A DNA stretch of 64,000 nucleotides from Lachnospiraceae bacterium. Its GTDB lineage: Bacteria > Bacillota > Clostridia > Lachnospirales > Lachnospiraceae. Under the pieces are notes generated by a model. The model worked only from the letters and a program-made list of their open reading frames with translations, did not search any database and was not told the DNA's origin. The position numbers were made by a program, and so were the translations under genes. The stretch covers positions 124,001 through 188,000 of the forward strand of contig CAJTEE010000006.1 in the NCBI GenBank assembly GCA_910575275.1, read 5' to 3'. Below are positions 59,783-64,000 of the stretch, piece by piece (position 1 is the first letter of the stretch; each line of letters begins with the position of its first letter).

Positions 59783-61283
59783 TTTTTTCTGTCTCCTCTC
59801 TTTGGACAAGACCGGAAGCAAGCTCCAGCACTGTATTCTGGTTAAAGCCGTCTTTTTGCACCTCTCCGGTGATCCGGCCCTCGTATAGGACGAGGATCCG
59901 GTCGCTCATGCCGAATAACTCCTCCATCTCCGACGAGATCATGATGATGGAGATTCCCTGCTCGACCAGCTCGTTCATCAGCGCGTAGATTTCCTGCTTG
60001 GCGCCTACGTCGATTCCGCGGGTCGGCTCGTCGAAAATGATGATTTCCGTGTGGGCCGCCAGGGTTTTGGCGACGACGACCTTCTGCTGGTTGCCGCCCG
60101 ATAAGTTCCGCACATACTGGTCGAGGCCGGGCGTCTTGATCCGAAGCCGCTTCGTGTATTCGTCTGCGATCTCGGAGGCTTTTTTCTGATCCACGACCAT
60201 GAATTTAGAGATTCCGGGCAGCGTCATGACCGGAATATTCCAGCGGATGGAGAAGTTTAAGAATGCGCCCTCCTGCTTCCTGTCCTCGGGAATCAGGCCG
60301 ATCCCCAGGTCGATCGCCTGTCTGGGGGAATTATAGGTGACCTTTTTGCCGTGAAGATGAATTTCTCCGGATGTCATCGGAACCGCCCCGTAGATCACCT
60401 TTGCGAGCTCCGTGCGCCCTGCTCCGACAAGGCCGGCAAGGCCGAGGATCTCCCCCTTGTGAAGCTGCAGAGAAATGTCGCTGTCCCCGTTTCCGTATAC
60501 ATGCTTAAGCTCCAGGACGACCTCTCCGGGCGTTACGTTTCTGGTCGGGAAATCCTCGCTCAGCTCCCGGCCGACCATCAGATTGATGAGGTCGCGGCGG
60601 CTGCTCTCGCCGGTCTTTCGGGTTGCGACATATTTTCCGTCCCGCATGATGGTAATCCGGTCCGAAATGCGGAATACCTCGTCCATGCGGTGGGAGATAT
60701 AGATGATAGTGATGCCGCGTTTCCTGAGCTTGTCAACGATCTGCAGCATGTTCTCCACCTCGGCGACTGCGAGGACCGCACTTGGCTCATCCATGATCAG
60801 AACCTTGACGTTTTTGGCCATGGCCTTGGAGATCTCCACGAGCTGCTGCTGTGCGGTCGAGAGCTGCCCGACCTGAAGATGCGTATCGAGATGAACGCCC
60901 AGATCCTCTAGGATCTCCGCACTTCTTTTATGCATCTCCTTAAAATCTGCGACATATTTGCCTCCGACCTTGTCCCCGAGGAAGATATTTTCCGCAATAT
61001 TGAGGCCCGGAACCAGATTGAATTCCTGATAGATCACGCCGATTCCGTGCTGCTTCGAAAGGGACGGGGTCATGTTTGTATATTCCTGTTCGTCGATCAG
61101 GATCTTGCCGCCGTCGCAGCTTATGGCGCCGGCGATCACCTTGATCATCGTCGATTTTCCGGCGCCGTTTTCCCCCATGATCGCGTGAACCTCGCCTGAG
61201 TCAAAGGAGACGGAAACGCCATCCAAGGCGACGACGCCAGGATATACTTTTGTTACATTCTGTAGCTCCAGAACTTTTCCCAT
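59775..61283 (-). CDS. Sugar ABC transporter ATP-binding protein, RbsA/MglA-like
   Basis: Tandem nucleotide-binding-domain ATPase of 502 residues. First domain: 'GENGAGKSTMIKVIAG', 'LSTAQQQLVEISKAM' and 'VLIMDEPSAVL'. Second: 'GLVGAGRTELAKVIYGA', 'LSGGNQQKVVVAKTL' and 'IIIFDEPTRGIDVG'. The degenerate Walker A of the second domain is normal for this family. The organisation with lipoprotein upstream and permease downstream matches Rbs/Mgl systems. The sugar is unknown. Confidence 0.94.
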   Translation of the reverse strand: MGKVLELQNVTKVYPGVVALDGVSVSFDSGEVHAIMGENGAGKSTMIKVIAGAISCDGGKILIDEQEYTNMTPSLSKQHGIGVIYQEFNLVPGLNIAENIFLGDKVGGKYVADFKEMHKRSAEILEDLGVHLDTHLQVGQLSTAQQQLVEISKAMAKNVKVLIMDEPSAVLAVAEVENMLQIVDKLRKRGITIIYISHRMDEVFRISDRITIMRDGKYVATRKTGESSRRDLINLMVGRELSEDFPTRNVTPGEVVLELKHVYGNGDSDISLQLHKGEILGLAGLVGAGRTELAKVIYGAVPMTSGEIHLHGKKVTYNSPRQAIDLGIGLIPEDRKQEGAFLNFSIRWNIPVMTLPGISKFMVVDQKKASEIADEYTKRLRIKTPGLDQYVRNLSGGNQQKVVVAKTLAAHTEIIIFDEPTRGIDVGAKQEIYALMNELVEQGISIIMISSEMEELFGMSDRILVLYEGRITGEVQKDGFNQNTVLELASGLVQREETEKNG

Positions 61284-61295
61284 AGATTCACCCTC

Positions 61296-61335
61296 TTTTT
61301 AAAAATGGGGAATGGCAGCTTATGCCACTCCCCAT
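61296..61335 (-). terminator. Intra-operon terminator after the sugar-binding protein gene
   Basis: On the minus strand 61335-61323 pairs with 61317-61305 (13 bp, one G-U) around a five-base loop and is followed by T5. It lies between the binding-protein gene and the ATPase gene, so it likely lets the binding protein be made in excess and gives partial read-through. Confidence 0.75.
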
Positions 61336-61359
61336 CGGTTGCTCTGTCTCAGATGCTTT

Positions 61360-62520
61360 TTACAGCTCGCCCGAAGCGACCTTCGCCATGATTTCCTCGA
61401 CGTTGTCGGAGGTGACCTGTAAAACGCCCTGGTAGTACATGCCGCTCTCCGGATCCGGAAGGATCTCACGCGTTGCCATATGGAAGGCAACATAGGCATT
61501 GTTGGTGGTCTCCAGAATGGACAGGCCGCGGATGCAGCTTTGGGCATCCCTGGATTTCACGATGCATTCTGCGCCGGCCTCGAGCCAATCGACACAGAAG
61601 ATGCCGACCTCCTCGGGATTGATGGACGGAGAGCGCTGAAGTACCTCGTCGATCGCCATGCCGAAGCTCGTGGAGTGGCAGATGATCACCTTTACATTCG
61701 GATGGTTTGCGACCATCATGTCCGCGTATTCCTGACATTTCGGCTGTAAATTCGTCTCGCCCGCAAGGTTGTATTCCTCAACCAGCTTGGCTTTGCTGGT
61801 AAGATTCTCGATCTCAAGGAGCGCGCGCTGTCTCGCCTCAAACTTTGTGGAGGACGGATTGGAGTAGACGCAGACCTCGATGCTGCCGTCCGCCGCATCC
61901 GGGAAGGTGGCCTCAATCCAGTCGGCCGCCATCTGTGTCGCCGCGTAGCCGTAGGCGTACTGGTCAACACCGTTGGCCGTATCGACGGCGCCGGTTGCAT
62001 AGCCGATGTCCCCGTCGCCGGAGATCACATAGATGCCCTTCTCTTTTGCCTTCCGTAAGACGTCCGCGGTTCCTTCCACATCGACCGCCCATAAGAAGAT
62101 GACGTTGACGCCCATGGTGATCATGTTCTCGATCTGCTCGACCTGCGTGATCGCATTGCTGTCCGCGCCCTGGATAATATATTTGATCCCGCGCTCGTCG
62201 GCCATTTTTTCAAAGTTCTCCTGGAACGTAATCATATATTCGTCGGCCATCGTCGTTAGGCTGCAGCCGACATAAAGCTCGTCATCCGGGACGACCTCCA
62301 GCTTCTTTGCCAGGTCGTCGACTGCCGCCGCAGCACTTTCGGCTGCCGTCGTCTCTCCTGCCGGGGCTGCGGTTGTGTCTCCTGACGCCGCTGCCGTTGT
62401 CGCTGCCGGAGCCGCCGTCGTGGCGGCGGAGGAGCCTCCGTTGCTGCATCCGGTCAGGGCTGTCATTGCCAGTGCCGCCGCCATCACGCCGGCAGTGAAT
62501 CGGTTCATACGTTTTTTCAT
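61360..62520 (-). CDS. Sugar ABC transporter substrate-binding lipoprotein
   Basis: 386 residues. A type II signal peptide with lipobox 'LTGC' near residue 25 anchors it to the outer face of the membrane. An Ala/Thr-rich linker (about 27-65) precedes a Peripla_BP_4-type domain: 'VGCSLTTMADEYMITFQENF', 'YIIQGADSNAITQVEQIENM', 'GVNVIFLWAVDVEGTADVL' and 'AYGYAATQMAADWIEA'. This is the ribose/xylose/galactose-binding group. GGAGG precedes the ATG. Confidence 0.93.
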   Translation of the reverse strand: MKKRMNRFTAGVMAAALAMTALTGCSNGGSSAATTAAPAATTAAASGDTTAAPAGETTAAESAAAAVDDLAKKLEVVPDDELYVGCSLTTMADEYMITFQENFEKMADERGIKYIIQGADSNAITQVEQIENMITMGVNVIFLWAVDVEGTADVLRKAKEKGIYVISGDGDIGYATGAVDTANGVDQYAYGYAATQMAADWIEATFPDAADGSIEVCVYSNPSSTKFEARQRALLEIENLTSKAKLVEEYNLAGETNLQPKCQEYADMMVANHPNVKVIICHSTSFGMAIDEVLQRSPSINPEEVGIFCVDWLEAGAECIVKSRDAQSCIRGLSILETTNNAYVAFHMATREILPDPESGMYYQGVLQVTSDNVEEIMAKVASGEL

Positions 62521-62549
62521 GAATACAACCTCCTTTTTTTTGTGATATG

Positions 62550-62578
62550 ATTATAGCATGGAGGTTTTTCACAAAAAA
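62550..62578 (-). promoter_or_regulatory. Promoter of the sugar transporter operon
   Basis: Minus-strand TGCTATAAT is an extended -10 (TATAAT at 62555-62550). The -35 position 17 bases upstream reads TTTTTT, a weak match. The short A/T-rich leader ends in the GGAGG of the binding-protein gene. A TTGACA further upstream (62606-62601) has no partner at proper spacing. Confidence 0.55.
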
Positions 62579-62637
62579 AGTGGAAATATTTTATAAAAGG
62601 TGTCAATTTTTGCGAAAAAAGAAGGCATCCAGGCTCT

Positions 62638-64000
62638 CTAAAAGAGCCGTTCCGCCTTGAGCTTTGAAAAATCCTCCCTGTGCAGAGTAGTCTTGTAGCA
62701 GCTTTTTTCGGTATGGATGATCGCGCCGCAGATCAATTCCTCCTCATAGAAGCTGCTCTCGCTTAACAGGATCAGGAAACCGCGTCGGGACAGTGTCCGC
62801 AGATATTCCCTGAGACCGTCCGCCTCCTGGATGTTGAGTCGGTAGGTGGGGTCCTCGAGAATCAGGATATCCGGCTTCTGCAGAAGATAGCGATGGATAG
62901 AGAGGATTTTTTTCTGCATGCTGTTCAGCTCCCAGACCGGAGTCCCGGCAGGCACGGAAATCTGCCTGCAGAATTCCTCCTCCAAAAAGTCGTCGATCCG
63001 GTTCACCGAGAGGTACAGAGATTTAGCCGCGCGGGATTTGTTGGGGATCGCGATGTTTTTTCCGATTGCCATATTTTCAAGCAGGAGAAAGGCGCTCTCC
63101 CTTGGGATATAGACGGCTCGGCCGGCCTTAAAAAGCTCCTCAAAGCCATATCTTTGCTGCCCGTTTTCATAAAACAGGCAGGTATGATTTTCCCGCTCAA
63201 AATCCAGAAGCTGTTCGCCGAAGGACTTGGCCTTATCCCCGAACCCGTCGTAAAAGCCGTAAATACAGCCTGGGGAAAGCCGGATATGCGGCCCTCTGCC
63301 AAAAAGACAGATGACAGGAGCGTTAACGGGCTCCTCGTCTCCTTCCCGCTTTTGGCCGGTTTCCCATTGCTTTTCCTCCACGCCGAGCCAGAGCCTGGCA
63401 ACCGTCTGATACAGGACCGCTTGGGAAAAGTAGGTTTTTTCGTTGGAAAAATAGGTCTTCATGTCCCGCCCGTTTTTGGTCAGGACGATTTTTCTCGCGC
63501 CGTCTAAGAGAACGCCCGGCCGGTCGGCGAGAATCAGGGAGGCGATTCCCTTGCCGCGAAGTTCCCGTATAAGCTCCCGGATTCGTCGCTTTTCGGAGGC
63601 ATTGTATTCATTTTCCACGTCGTCGATCAAGAGGAGCCTTGCGCCGTTTACAAGCGCCTTTGCAAGGCATACCTGAAATCGCTCAAAGGGGCCGAGCTGC
63701 CAGACGCTCGTCTCGGGTTCGATGGCAAGGCCGACCTTTTTAAGAACCTCGCGGGCTTCGGCGACAGCGGCCTTTTTGCGGTATAGCATAAACAGTCCCC
63801 GCCCCCGTCTCCCCCGCACCGCAAAAATGTTTTCTGCGACAGACAGGGAATCCACAAGCTGTGCATTCGTATCAATATGAAAAATGCCGTACCGGGCCGC
63901 GAGTGCTTCATTATACTCGGCGATGCGTTTCTCCCCGAGAAAGAGCATGCCCCCGGTTATTTTCCGATAGCCGGCGATGATCTGCCAGATTTCCTCAAGC
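62638..64000 (-). CDS. Degenerate RbsA-like tandem ABC ATPase (5' partial)
   Basis: The frame is open from the right edge (64000), so the N-terminus with any first Walker A is outside. It follows the RbsA plan: 'YGIFHIDTNAQLVDSLSVAE' corresponds to the Q-loop/'VAENIF' region. Key motifs have eroded: the first signature reads 'LGPFERFQVCLAKAL', Walker B 'LLLIDDVENEY', the second Walker A region 'YGFYDGFGDKAKSF', and the second signature 'LNSMQKKIL'; Walker B 'ILILEDPTYRL' is better kept. Probably no ATP hydrolysis. It could be a regulatory or sensory paralogue of the adjacent transporter ATPase. It lies 117 bases upstream of the binding-protein gene in the same direction. Confidence 0.7.
   Translation of the reverse strand, partial: LEEIWQIIAGYRKITGGMLFLGEKRIAEYNEALAARYGIFHIDTNAQLVDSLSVAENIFAVRGRRGRGLFMLYRKKAAVAEAREVLKKVGLAIEPETSVWQLGPFERFQVCLAKALVNGARLLLIDDVENEYNASEKRRIRELIRELRGKGIASLILADRPGVLLDGARKIVLTKNGRDMKTYFSNEKTYFSQAVLYQTVARLWLGVEEKQWETGQKREGDEEPVNAPVICLFGRGPHIRLSPGCIYGFYDGFGDKAKSFGEQLLDFERENHTCLFYENGQQRYGFEELFKAGRAVYIPRESAFLLLENMAIGKNIAIPNKSRAAKSLYLSVNRIDDFLEEEFCRQISVPAGTPVWELNSMQKKILSIHRYLLQKPDILILEDPTYRLNIQEADGLREYLRTLSRRGFLILLSESSFYEEELICGAIIHTEKSCYKTTLHREDFSKLKAERLF

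Noticed and set aside
62601-62606. TTGACA (minus strand) as the main -35 of the sugar operon
   Set aside because: No -10-like hexamer at 16-18 bases; the extended -10 at 62550-62555 is the better candidate.

Overview
The window looks like a chromosomal segment of a moderately GC-rich Gram-positive anaerobe, most likely a Lachnospiraceae/Clostridia member. The reasons are the gene order rimP-nusA-ylxR-L7Ae-infB-rbfA-nrnA-truB-ribF, the glycine/arginine-rich insert in IF-2, GGAGG-type ribosome binding sites, many GTG/TTG starts, choline-binding-type wall repeats, and lipoprotein sugar-binding components instead of periplasmic ones. No rRNA, tRNA or CRISPR array was seen.

Layout. (1) 1-1931: an ABC efflux pair (MacB-like), cut by the left edge. 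(2) 2072-3267: a small nuclease/transposase remnant and a PTS-like membrane protein. (3) 3570-9107: a HAD phosphatase, then a zinc/manganese ABC importer (lipoprotein, ATPase, permease) and two CobW-type metal-handling GTPases, one with a very histidine-rich insert and one fused to a DUF1980-like domain. (4) 9162-10672: a Crp/Fnr regulator with a readable promoter and operator-like palindrome, divergent from a ferredoxin-like gene. (5) 10691-19911: the translation/RNA operon, preceded by a clear promoter and a terminator-like leader hairpin. (6) 19924-24298: a membrane permease, an L,D-transpeptidase and a wall-binding repeat protein. (7) 24298-26450: a shrunken MNT/HI0074 gene pair, then an IS200/IS605-type tnpB whose three RuvC catalytic acidic residues are all replaced, with a recognisable guide-RNA-like right end.

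(8) 26454-57530: a co-directional block of 24 tightly packed genes for a complex surface or protein glycan. It holds CDP-glycerol-transferase-like proteins, FrhB-type iron-sulfur proteins fused to pyruvyltransferase or SGNH/nucleotidyltransferase domains, radical SAM enzymes, two sulfotransferase-like proteins with their own PAPS supply (CysD, CysNC), a UDP-sugar dehydrogenase, heptose precursor enzymes (GmhA, HddA), GT2/GT4/GT32 glycosyltransferases, a WbsX-like glycosidase and FkbM/TylF methyltransferases. Twelve of these proteins carry the same roughly 100-residue Rossmann-like 'GAGxxG...DND' module, at either end of very different catalytic domains. Two genes contain uninterrupted G9 tracts that could drive phase variation. 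No flippase, polymerase or priming transferase is visible.

(9) 57888-64000, minus strand: a ribose/galactose-type ABC importer operon ending in a metallo-hydrolase, preceded by a degenerate RbsA-like ATPase that runs off the right edge.

The most unusual items are the nuclease-dead TnpB sitting directly upstream of the glycan locus, the repeated Rossmann module, the sulfation genes, the G9 tracts and the multi-domain FrhB fusions. A speculative link is that the dead TnpB is an RNA-guided regulator and the G tracts a switch for surface glycosylation.
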